From: Clostridium estertheticum subsp. estertheticum
GTDB taxonomy: Bacteria > Bacillota > Clostridia > Clostridiales > Clostridiaceae
NCBI RefSeq assembly: GCF_001877035.1
Contig: NZ_CP015756.1
Coordinates: 487,001-551,000 of the forward strand
Reading direction: 5' to 3'
DNA: 64,000 nt
Each line of letters begins with the position of its first letter. The stretch's first letter is position 1. Below are positions 49,736-58,314 of this stretch, piece after piece. The notes beneath the pieces are model-generated. The model did no database searches. It was not told the DNA's origin and worked only from the letters and a program-made list of their open reading frames with translations. The translations under genes and the position numbers were made by a program.

Positions 49736-51145
49736 ATGGATTTTAAAATTATGGGTTCTAAAATTATGAATTTGAAAATGATCAAAAGTGCAAAAATATC
49801 TTTGAAATTAACGGTGATTTATGCTGTAATGTTCTCATTAATATTACTTATTTTAAATGCTTCTATTCTATATGGTATAAAGTACTACTTGTACGGCCAG
49901 GCAAATAAACAAATAGAAGATGTCAAAACAAAAGTATTAAATAATATCGTATCTCGGAATGAACATGGAGATTTGTCAAATAAAGAACTTGTTTCAGATG
50001 TTACTTCAGAACAAAATATATCAATAAGAATACTAAGGCAAGATGGCAAAATACTAAATAAATCAAAAGAATTTAATTATAATATTATAAGCAAAGAACC
50101 TTTTGATAAAATAAGAAAAAGTAAAGAAGATGATAAACACCTAGTATATAAAATTTTAAAAATTGAAACCCAAAAATATGGAGTCATTTATATTCAAATA
50201 GTTAAGTGGATGTGTAATGAATATGACTTTATGCAAATTCTATTTATTTTAATGGCGATAGCTGATTTTATAGGGATGATTGCTTCAATTATATTAGGGT
50301 ACATCATAAGTAAAAAGATGTTAGAACCTATTGATCAAATAACTAAAGCTGCTGATAATATTAGTATTAATAATTTATTGGGAAGAATAGAGGTTACAGG
50401 TCCTGATGATGAACTTAAAAGATTGGGTATAACTTTTAATAAAATGATAGATAGGCTTCAAGAATCTTTTAATAGGCAAATTCAGTTTGTGTCTGATGCA
50501 TCGCATGAACTTAGAACTCCTATTGCAGTTATACAAGGGTATGCAAACCTAATCGATAGATGGGGTAAAGATGACAGAGAAGCCTTGGAAAAATCTATTC
50601 ACGCTATAAAACTAGAAACTAGTAATATGGCAAATTTAGTTGAGAAATTATTGTTTATCGCTAAAGGGAGCAGCGGAAATCAAAGAATTGAGAAAGGAGA
50701 TTTCTTGCTTAATGATCTTATTTGTGAAGTGATTAGGGAAACTAAACTTATAGATCATAGTCATATAATATCAAGTTACAAAAATGATTCTATTAGTATA
50801 TTTGCAGATTATAAAATGATGAAGCAGATGCTTAGGATATTAATTGATAATAGTATTAAATTCACCCCAGAAAAAGGCACAATAGATATAAGTTCAGAAA
50901 TCCATTGTGATACAGTAAAAATTACCGTTAGTGATAGTGGCATGGGAATACCAGAAGATGAAATACAAAATATATTTGAAAGATTTTATACTGTTGATAA
51001 ATCTAGATCTAAAGAAAAAGGTGGTACTGGTCTTGGACTATCTATTGCAAAATTAATAGTGGATGTACATAAAGGAACTATAAGTGCAGAAAGCACGGAA
51101 GGTTTTGGAACAAAGATAATTGTAATATTAAACATTAATTATTAA
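49736..51145 (+). CDS. Sensor histidine kinase (HAMP, HisKA, HATPase)
   Basis: 469 residues. Two membrane segments (about 28-50 and 165-190) flank an extracytoplasmic domain of about 110 residues. HAMP about 190-245; HisKA with SDASHELRTPIAVIQGYANL; HATPase with ILIDNSIKFTP, SDSGMGIPED, FERFYTVDKSRS and GGTGLGLSIAK. This is the CssS/PhoR-like layout. The N-terminus has a curious triple KIM/KM motif (DFKIMGSKIMNLKMIK). AAAGGTGAG inside the end of the regulator gene serves as ribosome binding site for ATG 49736. Confidence 0.92.
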   Translation: MDFKIMGSKIMNLKMIKSAKISLKLTVIYAVMFSLILLILNASILYGIKYYLYGQANKQIEDVKTKVLNNIVSRNEHGDLSNKELVSDVTSEQNISIRILRQDGKILNKSKEFNYNIISKEPFDKIRKSKEDDKHLVYKILKIETQKYGVIYIQIVKWMCNEYDFMQILFILMAIADFIGMIASIILGYIISKKMLEPIDQITKAADNISINNLLGRIEVTGPDDELKRLGITFNKMIDRLQESFNRQIQFVSDASHELRTPIAVIQGYANLIDRWGKDDREALEKSIHAIKLETSNMANLVEKLLFIAKGSSGNQRIEKGDFLLNDLICEVIRETKLIDHSHIISSYKNDSISIFADYKMMKQMLRILIDNSIKFTPEKGTIDISSEIHCDTVKITVSDSGMGIPEDEIQNIFERFYTVDKSRSKEKGGTGLGLSIAKLIVDVHKGTISAESTEGFGTKIIVILNINY

Positions 51146-51179
51146 GTTAAATCTAATATTGCACCTACGAAGGAGATAA

Positions 51180-51212
51180 TTTAATGTGATTTTAATCTTG
51201 CAAATATACTAT
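51180..51212 (+). promoter_or_regulatory. Repeat-containing promoter in front of the PAP2 stump
   Basis: TTTAATGTGAT (51180-51190) and TTTAATCTTGC (51191-51201), an 11-base tandem repeat, then AAA and TATACTATAT. It is the same layout as at 51675 and 17955. Predicted transcription would start at about the first codon of the PAP2 fragment, so the normal leader is missing. Confidence 0.55.
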
Positions 51213-51219
51213 ATAAGAT

Positions 51220-51594
51220 ATGGGGGACATTACGGAATCTCCTAGCAATCAAAGGAGGAAGGGTGATGAGATACTGAAAAATGTATTTAAACGTTTGCGA
51301 CCATCGGACACTATGCCAACAATGAACCATTTAATAGCGAGGCCATTATCTTATTCATTTCCATCAGGGCACTCTATGTCGTCATTTGCAGTTGCGGGCG
51401 TGCTTGCGAAATATTTTAAAAAGTATGGTATTGAAATTATAAGTTTAGCATCTTTGATAGCTTTTTCTAGGGTATATTTATATGTACATTATCCTACAGA
51501 TGTTTTAGTAGGTGCAATTTTAGGGCTTGTATGTAGTGCTTTAGTAATTTATATATTTAATAATATAAAGAATAATTCCAAGGCTAGTATATAA
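51220..51594 (+). pseudogene. 5'-truncated PAP2-family phosphatase
   Basis: The C-terminal two thirds of a membrane-bound PAP2 phosphatase: ILKNVFKRLRP (motif 1, KxxxxxxRP), SYSFPSGHSMSSFA (motif 2, PSGH), SRVYLYVHYPTDVLVGAILG (motif 3, SRxxxxxHxxxD), and two membrane segments. All three catalytic motifs remain. The N-terminal two to three membrane segments are missing; the open frame of 124 codons starts at an ATG without a ribosome binding site directly at the promoter. An AAAGGAGG at 51250 leads to an out-of-frame start. It probably is a deletion remnant, although a shortened product cannot be excluded. Confidence 0.65.
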
Positions 51595-51674
51595 GAAGTT
51601 TGTGATTTTTAAAATGGGGGCGAAATTTTACATTCTGTAATATTATTATGATATTAGCTTAAAGGGTGATATTT

Positions 51675-51707
51675 TTTAATCAAATTTTAATCTTATAGAT
51701 ATATAAT
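51675..51707 (+). promoter_or_regulatory. dedA promoter with 11-bp direct repeat
   Basis: TTTAATCAAAT (51675-51685) and TTTAATCTTAT (51686-51696), then AGA and TATATAATACTA with -10 TATAAT at 51702-51707. The position of the -35 box is occupied by the repeat and shows no consensus, as in promoters activated by OmpR-type regulators. Confidence 0.65.
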
Positions 51708-51755
51708 ACTAGCATCAAGACATCTACATAAGTATTAATAACGAGGAGAGAAAAT

Positions 51756-52433
51756 ATGGATATTTTAATCAACTTTATAAACGTAATAATGCATATTGAT
51801 AAGTATTTAACTTTAATGGTTCAACAGTATGGTATGTTAACATACGGAGTCCTTTTTTTAATTATATTTATTGAAACGGGTTTAGTAATTACACCATTTT
51901 TGCCAGGTGATTCAATGTTATTCGCGGCAGGAGCACTAGCAGGAATTGGATCAATGAATATATTTACCCTCCTAATAATAACATATCTTGCGGCTATACT
52001 TGGAGATACTGCTAATTATTTTATTGGCAAAAAGATTGGTAAAAAGATACTCGCAAAAGAAAAAGTAAGGTTTATAAATAAGGAGTATTTAATAAGGGCT
52101 CAGGAATTTTATGAAAAACATGGCTCAATGACAATAGTAATTGCAAGATTTATTCCTATAATTAGAACTTTCGCACCTTTTGTAGCTGGTATTGGCAAAA
52201 TGAATTATTCTAAGTTTGTACCATATAATATTGTTGGCGGAGGACTTTGGGTAAGTTTATTTTTAGGTGGAGGGTATTTCTTTGGTAATCTATCATTTGT
52301 AAAAACTCATTTTTCTTATATGTTAGTAGCTATAATAATAATTTCATTATTGCCTGGAGTTATAGTGTTTATAAAAGAAAAGAGGAAAAAAAATGAAGAC
52401 AATGAAGATGAGGTTCAGAGCACTGAAATTTAA
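51756..52433 (+). CDS. DedA-family membrane protein
   Basis: 225 residues, VTT/SNARE-associated domain. Seen are the acidic segment YGVLFLIIFIETGLVITPFLPGDS (Glu and Asp required for proton coupling), FAAGALAGIG, GDTANYFIGKKIG near residue 87 and the ARFIPIIRTFAPFVAGIGKM segment near residue 132 with its arginines. DedA proteins recycle undecaprenyl phosphate or flip phospholipids and matter for resistance to cationic peptides. GAGGAG precedes the ATG. Downstream of a two-component system and with a repeat promoter, it is probably one of its targets. Confidence 0.92.
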   Translation: MDILINFINVIMHIDKYLTLMVQQYGMLTYGVLFLIIFIETGLVITPFLPGDSMLFAAGALAGIGSMNIFTLLIITYLAAILGDTANYFIGKKIGKKILAKEKVRFINKEYLIRAQEFYEKHGSMTIVIARFIPIIRTFAPFVAGIGKMNYSKFVPYNIVGGGLWVSLFLGGGYFFGNLSFVKTHFSYMLVAIIIISLLPGVIVFIKEKRKKNEDNEDEVQSTEI

Positions 52434-52544
52434 TAACATTAGTATTAAGAATAATATTATAGCTTACATGCATGAAAATAGTATTTGAAGCTTTATAGTG
52501 AATTATAATACATAGGCTCACATATAGAAGAAAGAGGCGTTAAG

Positions 52545-52835
52545 ATGTATATGAAAATTGGCAACGAAATATAAAAAATTGATGATTATATTCTATTTTT
52601 TATTAAAAAGTATGGACAAAATAGATATTTAGATATTATAATGCCTATAGTTACATTTATGGGGAATATGGGGTTATTTGGTTTATAATATCTATTGCTT
52701 TAATATTAGATAAGCCATATAGGATAATTGGGAATTGAGTAATTCTAACATTAATTATAAGTACTATTGTTGGTGAAGGGATAATGAAACACATAGTACG
52801 ACGAGTTAGGCCTTGCAATAAGCGGGATTATGTTA
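52545..52835 (+). pseudogene. Broken PAP2-family phosphatase, N-terminal part only
   Basis: AGAGGCG and ATG at 52545 open a frame that is interrupted by TAA at codon 10, a frameshift near 52680 and a TGA near 52737. Across these breaks the translation is clearly PAP2: KIDDYILFFIKKYGQNRYLD, IIMPIVTFMGNMG, then VIWFIISIALILDKPYR and VILTLIISTIVGEGIMKHIV with RRVRPCNKRDYVR (motif 1). Motifs 2 and 3 are absent. It is the complement of what is lost in the fragment at 51220, but both retain motif 1, so they are two different copies. Confidence 0.8.
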
Positions 52836-53071
52836 GGAATATTATGTTCGAAAATAATTTTTATTATTTTGCAACAAGGATATAACAGTTCAATTCAACA
52901 GATACTTATAAATGTAAAATAAAGTGTGACATTTTAGTTATTGTAATGGGCTGCTGCGGAGCATTACAAGTTATAAAGGGAATGTTTTTTTCGCAGGTAG
53001 GTAAGGCTAATAGAAAATAGTTGTTATATTTTTGGTTAGGCTTGTTTGATTATAGGTGAAGGTGGTTTATT
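52836..53071 (+). other. Unrecognised coding remnants
   Basis: Two start-less hydrophobic frames: GILCSKIIFIILQQGYNS... ending at 52920, and ILVIVMGCCGALQVIKGMFF... ending SQVGKANRK at 53021. They look like stretches of membrane protein genes, but I cannot name the family. Confidence 0.3.
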
Positions 53072-54265
53072 ATGTCTATTTTAGTTTTTTTAACAGTTAT
53101 TTCTCCTTATACGACAATACTACCAATGATATATATGCTATATATGGTATTATTTAAAAAAGTAAGCATACACAAAAATCATTGGAATATAGGACTTTGT
53201 TTACTTTTTATTTGGTCTTTAATAGTAGGAGTTATAAATTATAGTTTTTCATCAATTGTTGTATCTTTTGCTCTTTTTATGTATTTATGTGTTAGCATTT
53301 TTTTACAAAATTATTGTAAAAATGAAAGTATAGTGGAAAAGATATATATGCATTTAGTATCATTTTCACTGATTTCAGTTATTTTTGGAATTATTGAGAA
53401 AGTTATATATGTTTATTTTAATATTAATATTTGGTCGAGATTTCTTCAAATTACATCTCAGCCAGTAGTTAATGATAGGATATACAGTACCTTTGGAAAT
53501 CCCAATGTAGCCGGTAATTGGTTTGCCATAATGATTATTGTAGGTCTTCATTTTTGTAGTATTAAATCTAAAACAACAAAATTATTTTATAGAGTAGCAA
53601 CACTCTTGTTTGTTATTGCATTGTATTTAACGGGATCGCGTGGTGCTTTTATTGGTCTATTATGCGGACTTTTTATTTTTTATCTACTTAAAGGCAGTAA
53701 AAAGGATATGTGGCTGTTTATAACAATATTCATAATTACAGCGGCAGTTACTTTTATGCCATCGGAGATTTCAAAAAACGTAACGGCACATGGGTTTGAT
53801 GATTCATTTATTAGTCGTCTTGGAATATGGAAAGGATGTTTAAAAATGATAAGGATTAAGCCCTTTACGGGTTGGGGGCTTATGGGGATTACAGAGCATG
53901 GGGCAGACTTTATGAAAGGTTATTTTTATGCAACGTTATACCATGGTCATAATATCTGGATTACGATTATGACAACACTAGGAGGCGTTGGGCTTTTAAT
54001 ATATGCTTATTTGAAAATCAATTTATTTAGAAATTTGAAGATACTTTATGCACAAAAGTGTAGGATAGTTCCAATGCTAGCAGGCATTCAAGCGATAATA
54101 ATCGGGCATGGATTGGTTGATTTCACAATGATTGCGCCTCAAACTGGGTTATTATTTATAGCTAGTTCAGCTATAATAAGTTCTCTTGTAAAGCAAAATA
54201 ATAGTTCATCGCTTTATGATGATTCGAATGATTCTAATCATGAAAAATCATCGAAAATTAGTTAG
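53072..54265 (+). CDS. O-antigen ligase / Wzy-type polysaccharide polymerase family protein
   Basis: 397 residues with ten or more membrane segments. The large extracytoplasmic loop before the last segments carries the Wzy_C features: STFGNPNVAGNWFAIM, LTGSRGAFIGLLCGL, SRLGIWKGCLKMI, KPFTGWGLMGI and the conserved YHGHNIWITIM with the catalytic-type His. Such proteins join or polymerise lipid-linked surface glycans; in Gram-positives they act on wall or capsule glycans. No glycosyltransferase cluster lies nearby. GAAGGTGG precedes the ATG; a strong terminator follows. Confidence 0.85.
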   Translation: MSILVFLTVISPYTTILPMIYMLYMVLFKKVSIHKNHWNIGLCLLFIWSLIVGVINYSFSSIVVSFALFMYLCVSIFLQNYCKNESIVEKIYMHLVSFSLISVIFGIIEKVIYVYFNINIWSRFLQITSQPVVNDRIYSTFGNPNVAGNWFAIMIIVGLHFCSIKSKTTKLFYRVATLLFVIALYLTGSRGAFIGLLCGLFIFYLLKGSKKDMWLFITIFIITAAVTFMPSEISKNVTAHGFDDSFISRLGIWKGCLKMIRIKPFTGWGLMGITEHGADFMKGYFYATLYHGHNIWITIMTTLGGVGLLIYAYLKINLFRNLKILYAQKCRIVPMLAGIQAIIIGHGLVDFTMIAPQTGLLFIASSAIISSLVKQNNSSSLYDDSNDSNHEKSSKIS

Positions 54266-54275
54266 GTATATTTAC

Positions 54276-54320
54276 AAAAGCATCCAGATAACAGCTTAGT
54301 CTGTTATCTGGATGCTTTTT
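54276..54320 (+). terminator. Terminator after the ligase-like gene
   Basis: Stem AGCATCCAGATAACAG / CTGTTATCTGGATGCT with a six-base loop, then TTTT. Confidence 0.95.
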
Positions 54321-54462
54321 ATTATAGGAAATTATATTAGTCTATATAAAAAATAACATGCATGTAACCTATAAAACAAATCATATAATATATAGAGTTA
54401 TAGTTCCCTATTTCGAATCTTTGAAATTATAGAATAAGGTATTACATAAAAGGAAGGGGAGT

Positions 54463-55482
54463 ATGAAAACAATAAATAAAAAAGAAAAAGGTAAAATGAG
54501 TAAAAGCAGATTAGTTCTATTATTTATTATATTTCAAATTGTTTTCACAATAATCACAGGGCCATTTATGATTTATTATGGCCCGTTTAAAAATGTAAGA
54601 TCCACGGTTGTAGGTTCTGCAATGACTACTTATACCTTACAATGGCTAGTGACATCATTTTTATCTGATGATAAAATAAACAAAATTATGAGGCAGCAGA
54701 AGGTGGATATTATAATTCAAGATAATTCACATGGAATAGGAACAGGCGTAAAGGTAAAAAATAAAAATGATAAAAGTGTTACAAGGTATGAAATAGTGGG
54801 GACTAAATTTAAGGGATATCTGCTAGTAATTAATGATCCAACCAGAGTGAAAGTGGGATATAGTAGCATGATCGGCAAGGAAGGGGAATTAACTAGTGAT
54901 ATTGCAAGAAGTAATAATGCCATTGCAGCCATTAATGGTGGAGGGTTTACAGATAAAAGCGCGGGATCACTTTGGACAGGGACTGGGGCAAATCCAGCTG
55001 GAGTTATAATGTCTGGTGGGAAGATTATTTATAATGGTATAAATAATGACAATGAAAAAATAGAAATTATAGCGTTAACTAAATTGGGAAAGTTATTAGT
55101 TGGTACTTATACAATAAAAGAAATGATGAAATTTGGGGTGAGTGAGGCAGTGTCCTTTGGCCCTGCCATGATAGTTAATGGATTTAAGACAATAAACCAT
55201 GGGAATGGTGGTTGGGGAATTGCACCTAGAACATGTATAGCACAAAGAAAGGATGGAGCAATATTATTTCTAGTTATTGACGGTAGACAGATACGTAGTT
55301 TAGGGGCTACTCTAAGAGAGGCACAAGACGTATTATATGATCATGGAGCTTATAATGCCGCTAATTTAGATGGAGGCTCATCCTCTACATTATTTTATGA
55401 TGATGAAGTTATAAACAATCCTTGTGATAGTTTGGGAGAAAGATCTGTACCTTCAATTATATATGTAGAAAATAGGAAATAG
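54463..55482 (+). CDS. Phosphodiester glycosidase (NAGPA/DUF2233) family protein
   Basis: 339 residues. One N-terminal membrane anchor (LVLLFIIFQIVFTIITGPF), a linker of about 90 residues, and the NAGPA domain (about 110-335): IAAINGGGFTDKS, GANPAGVIMSGGK, SFGPAMIVNG, GIAPRTCIAQRKDGAILFLVIDGRQ and AYNAANLDGGSSSTLFYDD. Relatives cleave GlcNAc-1-phosphodiesters; bacterial members act in exopolysaccharide or wall glycan metabolism. It lies directly after the O-antigen-ligase-like gene, so a role on the same surface glycan is plausible. The ATG follows AAGGAAGGGGAG closely. Confidence 0.88.
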   Translation: MKTINKKEKGKMSKSRLVLLFIIFQIVFTIITGPFMIYYGPFKNVRSTVVGSAMTTYTLQWLVTSFLSDDKINKIMRQQKVDIIIQDNSHGIGTGVKVKNKNDKSVTRYEIVGTKFKGYLLVINDPTRVKVGYSSMIGKEGELTSDIARSNNAIAAINGGGFTDKSAGSLWTGTGANPAGVIMSGGKIIYNGINNDNEKIEIIALTKLGKLLVGTYTIKEMMKFGVSEAVSFGPAMIVNGFKTINHGNGGWGIAPRTCIAQRKDGAILFLVIDGRQIRSLGATLREAQDVLYDHGAYNAANLDGGSSSTLFYDDEVINNPCDSLGERSVPSIIYVENRK

Positions 55483-55524
55483 GAAATATATAAGGCAATC
55501 TAAATAGAGGTTGCCTTATAAATA

Positions 55525-55827
55525 TTATCTAGTGTTATCATTTACGTATTCTTCATCAACCTCGTAAAAAAGATCTTCATTTATAGTTCTGTATCTGTTA
55601 TAGAGTTCGCTAGCTTCTATATTGTACATTGAGCCATGATTATCATTGTACTCATTATTTTGAGGAAGGGTGTAGTTATCGCTATGAACATCACTGTACT
55701 CATCATTAAAAGGAACATTTAACTCAGCATTGTAAAAAGCGTTGCAACGGGTGTTACATTCATCTTCATATGAAAACATTACAGGTGCTACTGGCACTAA
55801 ATAGTAAGTAGGATAGTAAATTATCAT
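55525..55827 (-). CDS. Small Tyr/Asn/Asp-rich protein, unknown
   Basis: 100 residues, acidic, with a tyrosine-rich start (IIYYPTYYLVPVAPVMFSYE), two cysteines (DECNTRCN) and no later membrane segment. I do not recognise a family; composition recalls small spore-coat-like proteins, which is a weak hint. The ATG at 55827 has AGGAGGGG upstream. The frame could be extended to 55857 but would overlap the rubrerythrin gene and skip that ribosome binding site. Confidence 0.6.
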   Translation of the reverse strand: MIIYYPTYYLVPVAPVMFSYEDECNTRCNAFYNAELNVPFNDEYSDVHSDNYTLPQNNEYNDNHGSMYNIEASELYNRYRTINEDLFYEVDEEYVNDNTR

Positions 55828-55838
55828 ATTCACCCCTC

Positions 55839-56378
55839 CTATTTGTAGTCTTCGCAATAGATTTTAAAGTAAGCTCTTGGAAACTTACATAGTGGACAAA
55901 AGGCAGGTGCTTCTTTTCCAATATGAATATATCCACAATTCATACATTGCCATTTTACATCAGTGTTTCTTTTAAATATCATGCCTGCTTCAAGATTTTC
56001 ATATATTTTCATAAACCTCATCTCATGATTTCCTTCTACTTCTTGTAATTCCTTATAGAAATTTGCAATTTCAGTAAAACCTTCTGCACGGGCTTCTTTT
56101 TCAAATTGTTTATATAGGTTATTACTTTCATGAGCTTCTCCCTCGGCCGAATCTTTTAAATTATCTGCTGTATTTTTATTCATCTTAAGAAATCTATTAA
56201 AAACTTCTCTTGCATGAGCCTTTTCGTTGTTCGCAGTAGCTTCAAAAATAGAGGCTATATATTCATACCCTTCATTTTCTGCCTTTTCAGCATAAGATGT
56301 ATATTTATTTCGTGCTCTTGACTCTCCGGCAAAAGTACTGAGAAGATTTCTTTCAGTCTTGCTACCATTTAATTGCAT
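55839..56378 (-). CDS. rbr: Rubrerythrin
   Basis: 179 residues. N-terminal four-helix di-iron domain with the Glu and ExxH ligands (TFAGESRARNKY, ATANNEKAHAREV, EKEARAEGF, EVEGNHEMRF) and a C-terminal rubredoxin domain with two CxxC pairs, WQCMNCGYIH and AFCPLCKFP. It reduces hydrogen peroxide in anaerobes with electrons from rubredoxin or NADH. GGAGGA lies upstream of the ATG. The small protein gene at 55525 follows after 11 bases and is likely cotranscribed. Confidence 0.96.
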   Translation of the reverse strand: MQLNGSKTERNLLSTFAGESRARNKYTSYAEKAENEGYEYIASIFEATANNEKAHAREVFNRFLKMNKNTADNLKDSAEGEAHESNNLYKQFEKEARAEGFTEIANFYKELQEVEGNHEMRFMKIYENLEAGMIFKRNTDVKWQCMNCGYIHIGKEAPAFCPLCKFPRAYFKIYCEDYK

Positions 56379-56719
56379 TAATATTCCTCCATTAAGTAAT
56401 TTCTCTTCTTTATTATATTATTCGTTATGGGGTTAAAGGTTACCTTAAAAAAAGTAACACTAAAGAAAGAATTGCATTTGATCATAGAGAATAATTAGAA
56501 AAGTAAGTAAACGAGAGGTTTATGTATAAAAGAAAATATGATTACCGTTTACTAAGCTAAAATTTTAGATAGTTCGTTTTTGACCTCTAGCTAAAAAAAT
56601 GTTATACCTATATAATAGGTTGTTATTTTTTGTAATAGAATAACAAATTAATGGTACACTTTATTTAGTATTTGTTATTTTTAAAACTATATAAACAATT
56701 AATAAAGGAGTGATATATT
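56379..56719. other. Divergent intergenic region between rbr and cfa
   Basis: 341 bases of AT-rich sequence. ATACCTATATAATAGGT at 56607-56623 is a short inverted repeat containing a TATAAT. No certain promoter pair, RNA structure or coding remnant was found. Confidence 0.35.
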
Positions 56720-57895
56720 TTGATTACAGATAAATTATTTTATAAAACTTTATTAAAAAGCATGTTTTCAGATCCATTTGAAATTAGGTTTTGGGATGGT
56801 GATGAGGAAAAGTACGGTGAAGGTGAGAGCAAATTTAAAATCATTCTTAATGAGCCGATACCAAAAGGTGATATTATAAATAATCCTTCAATAGCTCTCG
56901 GAGAAGGGTATATGACTAAAAAATTAGAGGTAGTAGGTAGTGTACAGTCTGTGATTGAATCTTTATATAATAATAAGGAAAGTTTTTTAAAAAAGAGTGC
57001 GAAATATCAACATTTAATAAAAAAGATAAAAAATAGTATAAAAAGAAGTAAAGACAATATAGAATTTCATTATGATATCGGTAATGATTTTTATAAACTA
57101 TGGTTGGATGATACTATGAGCTATTCTTGCGGATACTTTAAAAATGATACTGATTCCTTATATCAGGCTCAAATTAATAAAATAAATCATATTTTGAAAA
57201 AATTAAATTTAAAAGAAGGACAAACTCTACTTGATATAGGTTGTGGCTGGGGAGAACTAATAATAACAGCTGCGAAACAATATAAGGTGAAAGCTATTGG
57301 TATTACTTTAAGTGAAGAGCAGTTTGAAAAGGTAAATGAAAGAATAAAAGCAGAAGGACTAGAAGATTTAGTTGAAGTAAAACTTGAAGATTACAGGGAG
57401 TTAAAAAATTTAAAGTTTGATAGAATTGTCAGTATAGGAATGCTAGAGCATGTAGGACTAGATAACTTATCTGAATATTTTCACGTAGTGAATAGTTTAT
57501 TGAATGATAAAGGTCTGTCTTTAGTCCATTGTATAACAGGAATAAATGAAGGTGGTACAAATACATGGATAGACAAATATATTTTTCCAGGTGGACATGT
57601 GCCAGCAATTAAAACTATTATTTCAGATATAGCAGAGCAAGAATTTGAATTAATTGATATAGAAAGTCTTAGAAGACATTATGGTAAGACACTCGAACAT
57701 TGGGCTGAAAACTTTGAAAATGCTCTTCCTATAATATCGAAGAGTAAGGATGAAACATTTATAAGAATGTGGAGATTGTACTTGAATTCTTGCGCTGCAT
57801 CATTTAATTGTGGTAATATTAATCTTCATCAGATATTATTCGCCAAAGGAGTAAATAATGATTTACCTTTGACAAGAGAATACTTATATAAATAA
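56720..57895 (+). CDS. cfa: Cyclopropane-fatty-acyl-phospholipid synthase
   Basis: 391 residues. N-terminal lipid-binding domain (about 1-110) and a SAM-dependent methyltransferase domain: HYDIGNDFYKLWLDDTMSYSCGYF near residue 116, SAM loop LLDIGCGWGELII near residue 173, IGMLEHVG near residue 240, and the bicarbonate-binding region with YIFPGGHVP. It adds a methylene bridge to cis-unsaturated acyl chains of membrane phospholipids. TTG start with AAAGGAGTG upstream. No terminator is evident before lrgA, 65 bases further on. Confidence 0.95.
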   Translation: MITDKLFYKTLLKSMFSDPFEIRFWDGDEEKYGEGESKFKIILNEPIPKGDIINNPSIALGEGYMTKKLEVVGSVQSVIESLYNNKESFLKKSAKYQHLIKKIKNSIKRSKDNIEFHYDIGNDFYKLWLDDTMSYSCGYFKNDTDSLYQAQINKINHILKKLNLKEGQTLLDIGCGWGELIITAAKQYKVKAIGITLSEEQFEKVNERIKAEGLEDLVEVKLEDYRELKNLKFDRIVSIGMLEHVGLDNLSEYFHVVNSLLNDKGLSLVHCITGINEGGTNTWIDKYIFPGGHVPAIKTIISDIAEQEFELIDIESLRRHYGKTLEHWAENFENALPIISKSKDETFIRMWRLYLNSCAASFNCGNINLHQILFAKGVNNDLPLTREYLYK

Positions 57896-57960
57896 AAAAA
57901 CATATAAATGAGTTATCGATTTTCGTGTATTACAATATTTCATAATGAGTAGGTGAAAGA

Positions 57961-58314
57961 ATGAGGTATTTAAGACAATTAATGATTGTTTTAATTCCAT
58001 ATGTTTTAGGAACTGTATTACAACTAACATTAAAATTACCAATTCCAGGATCTGTTATTGGACTTATTTTATTGTTTTTAGGATTACAAATAGGAATAGT
58101 TAAAATTGAAATGATAGAAGAGCTTTGCGAGTTTCTTTTATCAAATATGTCATTTTTATTTATTCCTGCTGGGGTAGGGCTAATGACTGCATTTGGTGTA
58201 TTAAAGGGTAAATGGATACCATTTATGGTTATAGTTATTTTTTCCACATGTGTAGTGTGGATTGTAACAGCACTCGTAGTTAAAATTTTAAGGAAAGGAC
58301 GTTTACATGAATGA
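57961..58314 (+). CDS. lrgA: CidA/LrgA-family holin-like protein
   Basis: 117 residues with four membrane segments. Family motifs: KLPIPGSVIGLILLFLGL near residue 24, LLSNMSFLFIPAGVGLM near residue 58 and the end in a basic tail. LrgA proteins are holin-like; newer work links Lrg/Cid systems to pyruvate or small-metabolite flux, and the role differs between species. Its last codons overlap the lrgB start by eight bases, so translation is coupled. AGGTG precedes the ATG. Confidence 0.9.
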   Translation: MRYLRQLMIVLIPYVLGTVLQLTLKLPIPGSVIGLILLFLGLQIGIVKIEMIEELCEFLLSNMSFLFIPAGVGLMTAFGVLKGKWIPFMVIVIFSTCVVWIVTALVVKILRKGRLHE

